Shown: positions 7,375 to 13,213 of the stretch, piece by piece | Layout: every line of letters starts with the position of its first letter | How positions within the stretch are numbered: the stretch's first letter is position 1 | DNA from: a virus | Length of the DNA: 37,452 nucleotides | IMG/VR virus record: IMGVR_UViG_3300044825_001317 | Span: 1 to 37,452 of that record | Direction: 5' to 3' (one strand) | Notes under the pieces: generated by a model | Told to the model about the DNA's origin: nothing | What the model saw: the letters and a program-made list of their open reading frames with translations, nothing else | Databases searched by the model: none | Translations under genes and position numbers: made by a program

Positions 7375-7574
7375 CACTTCTTCTTCTCCTGTAGTGCTGT
7401 CGCGGGGATGAAAATACGCGGCCCTACAGAAACTGATCCACTGCATGTTTTGTCGTCGTTCTTTCCATCGTGGCGTCGAACGATGCCGCACCGTTTGCAG
7501 CACGTTAGATTGCGGTACATTGTCCACTCGTGGTGCAATGGACTGTCTTTCATCTTTATTTTTTCCTCGTTCAT
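7374..7574 (-). CDS. Small zinc-ribbon protein with EKKK tail
   Basis: A 66-residue protein (59 if translation begins at the ATG at 7553) with CCKRCG and a further cysteine in DDKTCSG, flanked by histidines in LHHEW and a basic RRHDGKND loop. This resembles small phage zinc-binding proteins with a CxxC-x(n)-C layout. It ends ATALQEKKK, a decayed version of the cassette tail, so it has joined the array. The start at 7574 overlaps the stop of the upstream 7571-7726 gene as ATGA. The inner ATG at 7553 has the better GAGGA-type RBS, so the start is unsettled. Confidence 0.55.
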   Translation of the reverse strand: MNEEKIKMKDSPLHHEWTMYRNLTCCKRCGIVRRHDGKNDDKTCSGSVSVGPRIFIPATALQEKKK

Positions 7575-7726
7575 TTTGGCACACACATTGATTTTTGAAG
7601 CGAAAACACACGGCTGTTTTTCTGGACAAACTCCAGCGCAGCTTCGCATCTTTGCTGCGATGAGAACTCTTGTGTTGTTATGCTTTGGCCGTTGTAAACA
7701 GATGATATGACAATCAGAACATACAT
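7571..7726 (-). CDS. 51-residue hypothetical protein with hydrophobic N-terminus
   Basis: The reverse strand from the ATG at 7726 (or 7729, one codon earlier) encodes a hydrophobic start MYVLIVISSVYNGQ, then TTQEFSSQQRCEAALEFVQ, and ends at CVPK before a TGA at 7571. Two cysteines and a short hydrophobic leader suggest export or membrane association. Similar short phage proteins with an EF-x-S...C-x-x-A pattern exist, to my recollection. It fills an otherwise empty gap, and both ends overlap the neighbouring genes, which supports translation. Confidence 0.55.
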   Translation of the reverse strand: MYVLIVISSVYNGQSITTQEFSSQQRCEAALEFVQKNSRVFSLQKSMCVPK

Positions 7727-8043
7727 CATTCCCTCTTCTCCTCTCCAAGGGCGGCGCGGGCGTAGTCATGCGCGTGCTGAAATAGCTCTCCGTTTGCGAT
7801 TTTCTCCAACGCTTCCCGCATTCGCCCGGCTTCCTGCCTAAGTACCACAATGTCAAGTTGCTGCTTGCTGATGTGCTTGCGCAGGTTCTCTGCTTCCAAG
7901 TCAGCCTCGCGGAGGTCGTCCTCCAGCCGATCCGTGTAGTAGCGCAGTTGCCGGATCAGCTTGGCGGCCTCGCGACGCATGGCAAACGCGCCGTCGTAGT
8001 TGGTGTCCTCCAGCCGCTCACAGATGTCTCTGTCGTCAGTCAT
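7726..8043 (-). CDS. Cassette-array protein, long coiled coil, first of the array
   Basis: A 105-residue protein. It starts MTDDRDICERLEDTNYDG and has a long helical region (YYTDRLEDDLREADLEAENL, QQLDIVVLRQEAGRMREAL). A LEKIANGE segment shared with 4761-5048 comes next, and the end is YARAALGEEKRE. It is the promoter-proximal member of the cassette set. The start at 8043 was chosen by the RBS position and because the upstream gene ends just inside it. An extended reading from 8220 would overlap that gene entirely and is rejected. Confidence 0.7.
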   Translation of the reverse strand: MTDDRDICERLEDTNYDGAFAMRREAAKLIRQLRYYTDRLEDDLREADLEAENLRKHISKQQLDIVVLRQEAGRMREALEKIANGELFQHAHDYARAALGEEKRE

Positions 8044-8293
8044 TCTTGTGATCCTTGTAGTGCTTGACGAGGTACTGGATCGTGTCGCCGTAGGAGAGGC
8101 CAAACCCAAAAACGAACGCGAGATCCAAGCGAACGTCATCCAAGGTATCCCGGCAGCCCTCTGGCACACAGATGGATGTGTACTTGTTGATGCTGATGGG
8201 ATGCTTGCGCGGGCGGCCAACCTTCCGTTTCTCTGGCGCGGCAGTCTTGGTGGTCTTGGCGGCCTTGGTAGTCGTGGTGATCTTCTTAGCCAT
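8036..8293 (-). CDS. Small basic protein with AT-hook-like motif
   Basis: The 85-residue product begins with a Lys/Thr/Ala-rich tail (MAKKITTTTKAAKTTKTA) and then KRKVGRPRKHP, which matches the AT-hook core (GRP flanked by basic residues). The C-terminal half is a predicted helical domain, DTLDDVRLDLAFVFGFGLSY followed by IQYLVKHYKDHKND. AT hooks bind the minor groove of AT-rich DNA, so a DNA-binding or regulatory role is plausible but unproven. It overlaps the first cassette gene by eight bases. Confidence 0.6.
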   Translation of the reverse strand: MAKKITTTTKAAKTTKTAAPEKRKVGRPRKHPISINKYTSICVPEGCRDTLDDVRLDLAFVFGFGLSYGDTIQYLVKHYKDHKND

Positions 8294-8329
8294 ATGTTTT
8301 CCCCTTCGTTAACTTGTGTAGACTGATGT

Positions 8330-8674
8330 TTACCTGCCGGAGTTAATCTTGCAAACTGCGTTGTATTCGACGTTTCGCCCTCGGTCGGTTGTCATGACGG
8401 CGAATGATCTTCCGTTGGTTACGTCCATCGACAGGATGAAGTTAGCTGTGCTGCCGATATGGATGACGGTCAGGATACTTCCGTCAATCTTTGGGAATGC
8501 GACCTGTGGCTTTGCGGTTCCGTAAGCTATTCGGGCTTCTCCTTGGGTTACGAAGACTGCGATCTTTTCTCCGTTCTGGATGGTGCAGTCTCCAGAGATC
8601 CATGCCTGGGCATTAGCGGGTAGTGGGGTAAGTGCGGCTGCGATCAGAAGGCCGCGCCAGAGGTATGGGTTCAT
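8330..8674 (-). CDS. Exported small protein
   Basis: The 114-residue protein has a clear Sec signal peptide: basic start, hydrophobic LLIAAALTPLP and an ANAQA cleavage site near residue 23. The mature part is beta-rich with two cysteines (GDCTIQNG and AVCKINSGR), which could form a disulfide in the periplasm. Its role is unknown; superinfection exclusion or envelope modification would be typical for such phage proteins. Its start overlaps the stop of the 8671-9054 gene as ATGA. Confidence 0.65.
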   Translation of the reverse strand: MNPYLWRGLLIAAALTPLPANAQAWISGDCTIQNGEKIAVFVTQGEARIAYGTAKPQVAFPKIDGSILTVIHIGSTANFILSMDVTNGRSFAVMTTDRGRNVEYNAVCKINSGR

Positions 8675-9054
8675 TTGGGCAGTTCCGGCAGTGGCATCCA
8701 GTGAGTTGGGTTTTTGTTCAGCAGTTCATTACCTTTTTGGTCTTGTGCCCAGCCTTTGCCGGGGATGTTCCACGCCACATGGACCCACCTGTTCTTTTTC
8801 CCGGAGCACCATGTATGGCCTGCGATGACGACCATGGCTCCGGTCGGCGCTGAGCAAATGTTTAGCCACTGGCTGTTTGTCGGAGCAGGCACCCTGTGAC
8901 CATCAAGAGTCATCACCCTTGCCAGCGAAGCGCCTTTCTTTTTATTACCAAACAGCCTGACGCCTATTTGACCCCAAGACAGCCCTTCTTTTCGAAGGAA
9001 CTTGGCCTGTTCAATTTTTTCATCCGTGTAGACTGATCGTGACACATTGGTCAT
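8671..9054 (-). CDS. HTH-like N-terminus with DUF551-like C-terminus
   Basis: A 127-residue protein. The N-terminal 40 residues (DEKIEQAKFLRKEGLSWGQI) look like a recombinase- or transposase-type helix-turn-helix. The remainder has NICSAPTGAMVVIAGH, a WVHVAWN strand and ends THWMPLPELPK. That ending is the hallmark of the phage DUF551 family. The adjacent gene at 9051-9317 is a shorter DUF551 paralogue without the HTH, so this is a duplicated domain fused to a putative DNA-binding unit. Biochemical function is unknown. Confidence 0.65.
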   Translation of the reverse strand: MTNVSRSVYTDEKIEQAKFLRKEGLSWGQIGVRLFGNKKKGASLARVMTLDGHRVPAPTNSQWLNICSAPTGAMVVIAGHTWCSGKKNRWVHVAWNIPGKGWAQDQKGNELLNKNPTHWMPLPELPK

Positions 9055-9317
9055 TTGGGCGGCTCCGGCAGATGCATCCAGTGGGTTGGCTTAGCGTCCA
9101 AGATTTCGTTCCCGTCGGGGTCAAACGCCCAGCAGAAGAACGCCTTGTTGACTTGGGTCCATTCAACCATTTCGCCGTCAACCTCCAGAGAGGTTAATGT
9201 CAGCCAAGCCTCGCCAACGACAGGCGTCCCGTGAAAGTTAAGCCACGTCACCAGAACGGGCATACCGAAGGGCGCTGATCCAATGTCTCGCCATTCCTGA
9301 GTATGTGTACTTGTCAT
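9051..9317 (-). CDS. DUF551-like protein
   Basis: An 88-residue protein starting with WRDIGSAPFGMPVLVTWL and ending THWMHLPEPPK, matching the layout of phage DUF551 proteins (N-terminal W..I..AP..., C-terminal THWM-x-LPEPP). It is adjacent to and related to the larger gene at 8671-9054. DUF551 proteins are common near Ea22-like genes in phage accessory regions, and their function is not established. Its ATG at 9317 overlaps the end of the preceding gene as ATGA. Confidence 0.75.
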   Translation of the reverse strand: MTSTHTQEWRDIGSAPFGMPVLVTWLNFHGTPVVGEAWLTLTSLEVDGEMVEWTQVNKAFFCWAFDPDGNEILDAKPTHWMHLPEPPK

Positions 9318-9526
9318 TTCTCTGTATCTCCTGTGACTTCCTTGATCTCGGCCATTAGTGCTTTGATGCGCTTATCCAGATCCGCTTCGGCCTGTTTGGC
9401 TTTGAAGAGGTAGTCTCTATTTCGCTGGGTGAAGTAGGCCCGCTGGTAGCTTCGCATCTGCGCAGCGCAGATTAACAAGTCCTCCAGATCTCTTAGCCGG
9501 CTGTACCGGTCTACCAGTCTCATCAT
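9314..9526 (-). CDS. Small coiled-coil protein
   Basis: Seventy residues, mostly helical and charged, with DRYSRLRDLEDLLICAAQ and KAKQAEADLDKRIKALMAE. The start at 9526 has a strong AAGGAG Shine-Dalgarno sequence. It overlaps the zinc-ribbon gene at 9417-9650 by 110 bases in a different frame. One of the two may therefore be truncated or mis-started, but both have reasonable features. Its stop overlaps the start of the DUF551 gene. Confidence 0.55.
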   Translation of the reverse strand: MMRLVDRYSRLRDLEDLLICAAQMRSYQRAYFTQRNRDYLFKAKQAEADLDKRIKALMAEIKEVTGDTEK

Positions 9527-9650
9527 ATCTCTCCTTAGTCATGGCTGATCCGACAAAGCCGCAGCCGTTGCAGTAGAACCTACCGGAAACGACCCGGAGC
9601 CTACGGTCGCATTGGCGGCAAGACCGGGCGGCGTTCAGCAAGAAAGTCAC
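9417..9650 (-). CDS. Small zinc-ribbon protein, GTG start, overlapping the next gene
   Basis: A 77-residue product with CRQCDRRLRVVSG and FYCNGCGFVG, a four-cysteine CxxC...CxxC zinc ribbon in residues 11-32. The start is a GTG at 9650 preceded by a GGGAGAGG Shine-Dalgarno sequence just after the stop of the upstream gene. The zinc ribbon is complete before the 110-base overlap with 9314-9526. The C-terminal 40 residues are therefore possibly just tail, and the ribbon is the functional part. Confidence 0.55.
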   Translation of the reverse strand: MTFLLNAARSCRQCDRRLRVVSGRFYCNGCGFVGSAMTKERYDETGRPVQPAKRSGGLVNLRCADAKLPAGLLHPAK

Positions 9651-9662
9651 CCAAACCTCTCC

Positions 9663-9920
9663 CTACTTCTGTTCTGCCAAAGTTAAGGCTAGGGCGTTTA
9701 GGTAAACCTCGGTCTCTCGTCTTTTATCTGGCGGCAGCACCGGGAGGATGTCTTCCAAGATAGACGCGCACTGCTTAAGCGCCTCTACCACGTCTTGGTG
9801 CTGCCTCTTGGGGACGGTGTTCTTATACCGGTCGTCCAAAAGCTTATTGGCAAGCCGCGCCAAGGCATTCCCGAAGTCTTCTTCTGCCGTCTTGATGATC
9901 GCCCGTGTCATCATATCCAT
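9663..9920 (-). CDS. Hypothetical helical protein
   Basis: The 85-residue product is helical, with NALARLANKLLDDRYKNTVP, a VVEALKQCASILEDILPVLP segment and a C-terminal LALTLAEQK. It starts at an ATG one base before the stop of the upstream exported protein. It has no transmembrane segment and no recognisable motif. Placement in the continuous operon and sensible amino-acid composition support a real gene of unknown function. Confidence 0.6.
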   Translation of the reverse strand: MDMMTRAIIKTAEEDFGNALARLANKLLDDRYKNTVPKRQHQDVVEALKQCASILEDILPVLPPDKRRETEVYLNALALTLAEQK

Positions 9921-10244
9921 TTATAGGCCCTCGGCGTGCTGAATGATCTGCTGGCGGTTCCTGATTACCCAGTCGTTGACATGGTAGTGGTAGTCAACAA
10001 TCCAGTTGGGCTGTGGCGCGGTAGTGCGGGCAACAGGTGGCCTAGCCTTTGGGGCCCTGACCTTTGACCGACGACCCGCGCCAGAGGAACGCCGGTAGAC
10101 ACCTTCCCGGATAGCAGCCTGCTTGGACTGGCAGATGCCCATGCTGGGGCGATAGACCTGCCCCTTCTTGCACCGGGCAGCTTCTGCGGATGAGACCCAC
10201 GCAAGGGACCCGATTACTATTCCTAAACCTATAACCAGTTTCAT
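9921..10244 (-). CDS. Exported basic protein, first gene of the accessory operon
   Basis: A 107-residue protein with a signal peptide (MKLVIGLGIVIGSLAWVSSA, cleavage near AEAA). The mature part has CKKGQVYRPSMGIC, a small disulfide-like loop, followed by a very basic proline-rich linker and a terminal region with DYHYHVNDWVIRNRQ. The start at 10244 is preferred because of the AGGGGAGGG sequence before it and the promoter near 10298-10270. As the first gene after the promoter it should be well expressed. Its envelope role is not known. Confidence 0.65.
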   Translation of the reverse strand: MKLVIGLGIVIGSLAWVSSAEAARCKKGQVYRPSMGICQSKQAAIREGVYRRSSGAGRRSKVRAPKARPPVARTTAPQPNWIVDYHYHVNDWVIRNRQQIIQHAEGL

Positions 10245-10269
10245 GTGGCCCTCCCCTAAGAGCAAGAGA

Positions 10270-10298
10270 ACCGTACACCTACCTGTAGGGCTCGTCAA
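10270..10298 (-). promoter_or_regulatory. Candidate promoter of the leftward accessory operon
   Basis: On the - strand a TTGACG hexamer (10298-10293) is followed by a 17-base spacer and TACGGT (10275-10270), about 26 bases before the first start codon at 10244. The -35 matches five of six consensus positions, while the -10 is weaker. It is the best-placed promoter for the small-gene operon running down to the terminase region. Inferred from sequence only. Confidence 0.45.
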
Positions 10299-10330
10299 CA
10301 CATATTATTGGTTTTTTATAAGACGTGGTA

Positions 10331-10362
10331 GGTTCCCATCGTCGTGTCGGGGGATGGGAACC
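10331..10362. repeat. Perfect 10-bp inverted repeat (hairpin)
   Basis: GGTTCCCATC (10331-10340) and GATGGGAACC (10353-10362) are exact reverse complements around a 12-base loop. It is not followed by a T-run on either strand, so a classical terminator is unlikely. It lies about 30 bases upstream of the -35 element of the leftward promoter and could be a protein-binding site. Confidence 0.6.
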
Positions 10363-10507
10363 CGGCGACCGCTCTTCGAATTGTTGGCTGGACGTTCGGG
10401 GAGACATAGGTGCAGGCTCCTGAAGTCATGCATTCCAGCCCGTCTTTCCCAATCAACCTGCCACGCGAAAAGGTGGCGCCGGATGGCAGTAACCGGCACT
10501 TACTCCT

Positions 10508-10631
10508 AGGGGAGGTAACAAGGGTACCTACAGTTCAGCACTGGAAGTCCGCGCCAGGGGGTACCGGCATACGCCGAGCGGAGGGACCCATACAGACTAC
10601 GAGCAGACAGGGGAGGTAACAGGGGAGGTAA
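10508..10631 (+). repeat. Three AGGGGAGGTAAC direct repeats
   Basis: AGGGGAGGTAAC occurs at 10508-10519 and 10609-10620, and AGGGGAGGTAA immediately after at 10621-10631. The last two are directly adjacent with a 12-base period. The sequence resembles a Shine-Dalgarno motif but no gene follows. It may be a binding site or part of a packaging region. Confidence 0.55.
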
Positions 10632-10774
10632 GGGGACCCGGACGCGGATTTTGTGGAGATTTACGCGGAGGGGTGGAGCCTCAGTCTGACGGGGCGGCCT
10701 TCTATTGGACGGGGGCACCCCTGGCTTTTCCGAGGTACCTTAAACTTAGCATTGATCTTGATCTGCGCTGTCAA

Positions 10775-10872
10775 TCGCCCGGCAACGCATTAACAAATGA
10801 TAGTTTGGTCAAGTCTAGATCAATCGCCCCGCCCACCTATCGCCCGGCAACGCCCGGAACGCCCGGCAATGC
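10775..10872. repeat. Repeats of CGCCCGGCAACGC
   Basis: TCGCCCGGCAACGC at 10775-10788 recurs at 10840-10853, followed directly by two shorter variants (CGCCCGGAACGC and GCCCGGCAATGC). Three near-copies follow each other with a spacing of about ten bases, roughly one helical turn. Such phased GC-rich repeats suit a multi-subunit DNA-binding protein. Confidence 0.5.
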
Positions 10873-10938
10873 GCCACGCAAGGCCAACAATAGGCGACAA
10901 GGGAAGGCGACTGTTTACAAAGGAAACTTTCGGGGGGG

Positions 10939-11610
10939 CTAAGTATCGCCTACCGGCTTTGCGCCTATCGCACGGGCTTCCAAGAGCATTCCGCGCAGTC
11001 TGTCCCGGTCCTCTGGCGCTATGTCACGCGCAGATATGACAACGTTATTGGTTACATTGTTAATCGTTGTTGCGTCGCGGTGGGCGTCGCCTTCTGCAAT
11101 CCTGCTATTGTAAAGCCGTGGCGCGGCCTTTTCAGCGTACCATTTGAACGCGTCTACCAGAATGCGAACGGCTGGCGCGTTGTCCTCTGTCGCCGTTTTT
11201 GCAGCAGAAACAACATGATGGGCGGCGTGCTCGCCGAAGCCCATGCGTGCGCGTGCGTATAGCGCAGCAAAGTCGGGGCGTGTTTCAATCCAATAATACA
11301 CCACCATGCGCGTCGGCATGTCTGGCGAGCTGTCGCAAATATCAATCAGTGTCTCGCCCATGCAAAGGCGTTCGCAGATCTCATGGGCTATCTCGTCACT
11401 ATATGGGAACGTCACAGGCCTTCCCATTTTGGCCTGACGTGCGACGCCTTGCTTAGCGCTATCCTTTACGGTCGCGACAACATGCTTAAGGGCTGCGCTA
11501 TACTCGGCATGCTTCGGCCCCTTGCGCCTATTCGGATTGATCAGGCTGCGCTCGCTTTCCGGTATATCGGCCGCCGCGCCAGTCGAGCCGCGCGCTTTTT
11601 TTCCCGCCAT
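10939..11610 (-). CDS. Terminase small subunit, Sf6/P22-like
   Basis: This 223-residue protein has a variable basic N-terminus and then YSDEIAHEICERLCMGETL and DICDSSPDMPTRMVVYYW, an HTH typical of Sf6-like small terminases (ICERL-x-x-GE-T/S-L...). Next comes an oligomerisation-type helical region (YARARMGFGEHAAHHVVSAA) and a C-terminal tail. Small terminases recognise the packaging site and load the large subunit. The start at 11610 is chosen by family length, although its Shine-Dalgarno sequence is weak and a TTG at 11643 is possible. The large subunit is 7.3 kb away at 1956-3680. Confidence 0.72.
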   Translation of the reverse strand: MAGKKARGSTGAAADIPESERSLINPNRRKGPKHAEYSAALKHVVATVKDSAKQGVARQAKMGRPVTFPYSDEIAHEICERLCMGETLIDICDSSPDMPTRMVVYYWIETRPDFAALYARARMGFGEHAAHHVVSAAKTATEDNAPAVRILVDAFKWYAEKAAPRLYNSRIAEGDAHRDATTINNVTNNVVISARDIAPEDRDRLRGMLLEARAIGAKPVGDT

Positions 11611-11667
11611 ATCAAAAGCCTGTAGAGAATTGCCCCTGCGCAATCATAGCCTGCAAACGATTCCCGA

Positions 11668-11700
11668 CAAAAGAAAAAGCCCCGACACTTGATCGGGGCT
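11668..11700 (-). terminator. Rho-independent terminator
   Basis: On the - strand AGCCCCGA (11700-11693) and TCGGGGCT (11685-11678) form an eight-base-pair stem around a seven-base loop, directly followed by TTTTTCTTTT. This is a textbook terminator. It ends the leftward transcript carrying the genes at 11783-12986 just before the small terminase gene, so that gene must have its own promoter or depend on readthrough. Confidence 0.85.
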
Positions 11701-11782
11701 TCTAAGTCTCACGCTATTAGCAAGGCTATCGCCCATGCAAGTAATAGCAAAGGCCAAGGTATTTTGGGCGCAGCATGGTGAC

Positions 11783-12031
11783 TCATGAGCAAGACTCCAT
11801 GAGCGCAATGCCAAGCCGCATCGGCCCGCCTTCCCATGATACCTTTTCGCCTCGGTCGCGCAGTACCATGATACGCGCCAGCGCAGCGCGCTTGCTAGTG
11901 GCCACGCTATGGCGCGTCCAGTCTTGCCCCATTGTGACTTGCCCCGAAGCGCTAATCACAAAAACACGAGTCTGGATATCCCATTGGCGCGGCTTTGCGC
12001 CCCGAACGATTCGCCATTCATGCTTAATCAT
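11783..12031 (-). CDS. Hypothetical protein
   Basis: The 82-residue product contains WDIQTRVFVISASGQVTMG and a helical segment SKRAALARIMVLRDRGEKV. A beta-then-helix layout suggests a small folded domain but no family is recognised. An AAGGAG Shine-Dalgarno sequence sits eight bases before the start at 12031. It is the last gene before the terminator at 11668-11700. The 171 bases between the small terminase start and this gene hold only that terminator and nothing else recognisable. Confidence 0.55.
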   Translation of the reverse strand: MIKHEWRIVRGAKPRQWDIQTRVFVISASGQVTMGQDWTRHSVATSKRAALARIMVLRDRGEKVSWEGGPMRLGIALMESCS

Positions 12032-12042
12032 GCTGCGACTCC

Positions 12043-12246
12043 TTATCCCTTATCGCTTAGCTTTAGTTTTGTGACGCATGAACGCGGGGCTTGCATAGAG
12101 TGAACCGGCCCATCAGTGAACCAAAGCCGGACAGTCGCGCCCCCGTTGTCCTCGACGATGCAGCGGCGCTTATCTAAATCGTGCAAGGGCTGCAACGTGC
12201 TAGGTTGATTCACGAACGCCCGATAAATTGCGCGCGCTTCGCTCAT
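12043..12246 (-). CDS. Hypothetical protein
   Basis: Sixty-seven residues, with RAIYRAFVNQPSTLQPLHDL near the N-terminus and a beta-rich part VRLWFTDGPVHSM. Its ATG overlaps the stop of the GP88-like gene as ATGA, so it is translated with that gene. No motif or family is recognised. Confidence 0.55.
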   Translation of the reverse strand: MSEARAIYRAFVNQPSTLQPLHDLDKRRCIVEDNGGATVRLWFTDGPVHSMQAPRSCVTKLKLSDKG

Positions 12247-12986
12247 GCTGCGCCCCCACCGATCACAAAACCGCTGCGGTCGCGCTTAGCCTTGCGACCC
12301 TTCGGCGATAGGCCAATGATTGCCCCCGCAGGCTGCAGGTGAATCAAGTCGTGAGTATCGCCATTCACGACAGCCGCGCCAAGGTAGTGCGCAGGCAAGC
12401 CGTCCTTAAATACCGCAGCGACCTTATGCCCCGCCTGCAAAGCGCGCTCGCATTCGGGCTCATTGGACTCCGTGCGGCTTAGCACAAGGCACAAATTCGG
12501 CGGCAAAGCGCGGTAAAGCCGCGAAGCTATTTTCGTGTAGTCTACGAATTGCAACGCGGGAAAAGCCGCATAGACCGAAGCGAATTTAGTTCCGCCGCGC
12601 TCGCAAGCGATACCTTCCCATGCGATATCAGTCGAGCCGTTCAACCGCACGCAAAGCTTAAGGCCAAGGCGTTCGGCTTGCTTTTCCGCATTTTCAATGG
12701 CGCGTACCACGTCGCGCATATATTCAGCGCGGCTTTTCATAAAGCGCTGCGCTTTTTGAATGCGACTGGCGCGAACGGAATTCAGATCTGACTCCTGCGC
12801 CACCATTGCCGCTTGGCCACTATACCATCCAAGGCAAAGCGCTTTGCAGGATTCCGTGGCCTTCGGACATAGATTCCCGACTCCCGCTAACGTAGCAGGC
12901 GCCATGTAGTGAATAGCGTTTAGCCATCCAAAGCCGCGTGCCTTTACCGCCTTAGCGCTATCCATAGAGAAGATTCTATTCTGCAT
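12243..12986 (-). CDS. GP88/DUF7227-like phage protein
   Basis: This 247-residue protein has NLCPKATESCKALCLGW near the N-terminus, a central LCVRLNGSTDIAWE, then FVDYTK and LVLSRTESNE segments, and a late GLSPKGRKAKRDRSGF ending. That combination matches a widespread phage family annotated as gene product 88 or DUF7227. Three closely spaced cysteines near residues 40-51 suggest a metal or disulfide site. A TIM-barrel-like alternation of strands and helices is plausible. The role is unknown. The start has an AGGAG Shine-Dalgarno sequence and a candidate promoter at 13073-13044. Confidence 0.75.
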   Translation of the reverse strand: MQNRIFSMDSAKAVKARGFGWLNAIHYMAPATLAGVGNLCPKATESCKALCLGWYSGQAAMVAQESDLNSVRASRIQKAQRFMKSRAEYMRDVVRAIENAEKQAERLGLKLCVRLNGSTDIAWEGIACERGGTKFASVYAAFPALQFVDYTKIASRLYRALPPNLCLVLSRTESNEPECERALQAGHKVAAVFKDGLPAHYLGAAVVNGDTHDLIHLQPAGAIIGLSPKGRKAKRDRSGFVIGGGAA

Positions 12987-13043
12987 TGTCGTAACTCCTA
13001 TCGTTTATTGTTTAGTTCAAGCGCGATTAGTGCGCGCAAGACT

Positions 13044-13073
13044 TTTATCGCATGAGACGGCTTTACTTGTCAA
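13044..13073 (-). promoter_or_regulatory. Candidate promoter of the 12986-11783 operon
   Basis: A perfect TTGACA (13073-13068 on the - strand) is followed by an 18-base spacer and GATAAA (13049-13044), which matches four of six positions of the -10 consensus. It lies about 58 bases upstream of the GP88-like start. With the rightward promoter at 13338 it forms a divergent pair around the repeats. Confidence 0.55.
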
Positions 13074-13090
13074 CAAATCTCGCCGACCTG

Positions 13091-13209
13091 GCGAATATTC
13101 GCTGCGAATTGCCGGCGAATTAAACGCGCGCAACATACTGAATCTAAACAATAAACGGCAACTTAAGCCAAGCGCTAACGTAAAATCGCCGCGAATTGCC
13201 GACAATTGC
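13091..13209. repeat. Palindrome and GCGAATT(GCC) repeats in the divergent region
   Basis: GCGAATATTCGC at 13091-13102 is a perfect 12-bp palindrome. GCGAATT follows at 13104-13110 and 13115-13121, and GCGAATTGCC recurs at 13191-13200 followed by a related ACAATTGCC. The region is locally AT-richer than its surroundings. Palindromes and direct repeats beside an iteron-like array are typical of phage origins and operators. Confidence 0.5.
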
Positions 13210-13213
13210 CGTC

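Larger units (their letters stand above)
4541..7762 (-). repeat. Dispersed boundary repeat encoding the shared tail and the next gene's RBS
   Basis: A sequence of about 35-50 bases recurs near 4541, 5260, 5503, 6317, 6565, 6888, 7130, 7372 and 7724, always at a gene junction. On the - strand it encodes the end (ARAALGEEKK) of one gene, and its GGAGAAGAAG is at the same time the Shine-Dalgarno sequence of the next gene, whose ATG overlaps the stop as TGATG. Copies are closest at 5503, 6317 and 7130 and more decayed at 4541, 6565 and 7372. The arrangement makes each gene a portable cassette and gives ready sites for homologous exchange. Confidence 0.85.
10299..10938. other. Repeat-rich region without a convincing gene (candidate pac/cos or control region)
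   Basis: No open reading frame here has family features or a good ribosome-binding site. The region holds an inverted repeat (10331-10362), three copies of AGGGGAGGTAA(C) (10508, 10609 and 10621) and several CGCCCGGCAACGC-type repeats (10775-10872). It lies between the end of the small terminase gene and the leftward operon promoter. In P22-like phages the packaging site is in or near the small terminase gene, so a packaging or recombination site is one possible explanation. Confidence 0.4.

Noticed and set aside
7374-7856. 160-residue version of the zinc-ribbon gene with an early start
   Set aside because: It would run through the 7571-7726 gene and part of the upstream cassette in the wrong frame. 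The start at 7574, coupled by ATGA, is far more consistent.
10331-10362. tRNA or terminator at the hairpin
   Set aside because: There is no tRNA cloverleaf or T-loop sequence, and no T-run follows on either strand.
10305-10942. Several short open frames in the repeat region
   Set aside because: None has a ribosome-binding site, coupling or domain features, and they run through the direct repeats.
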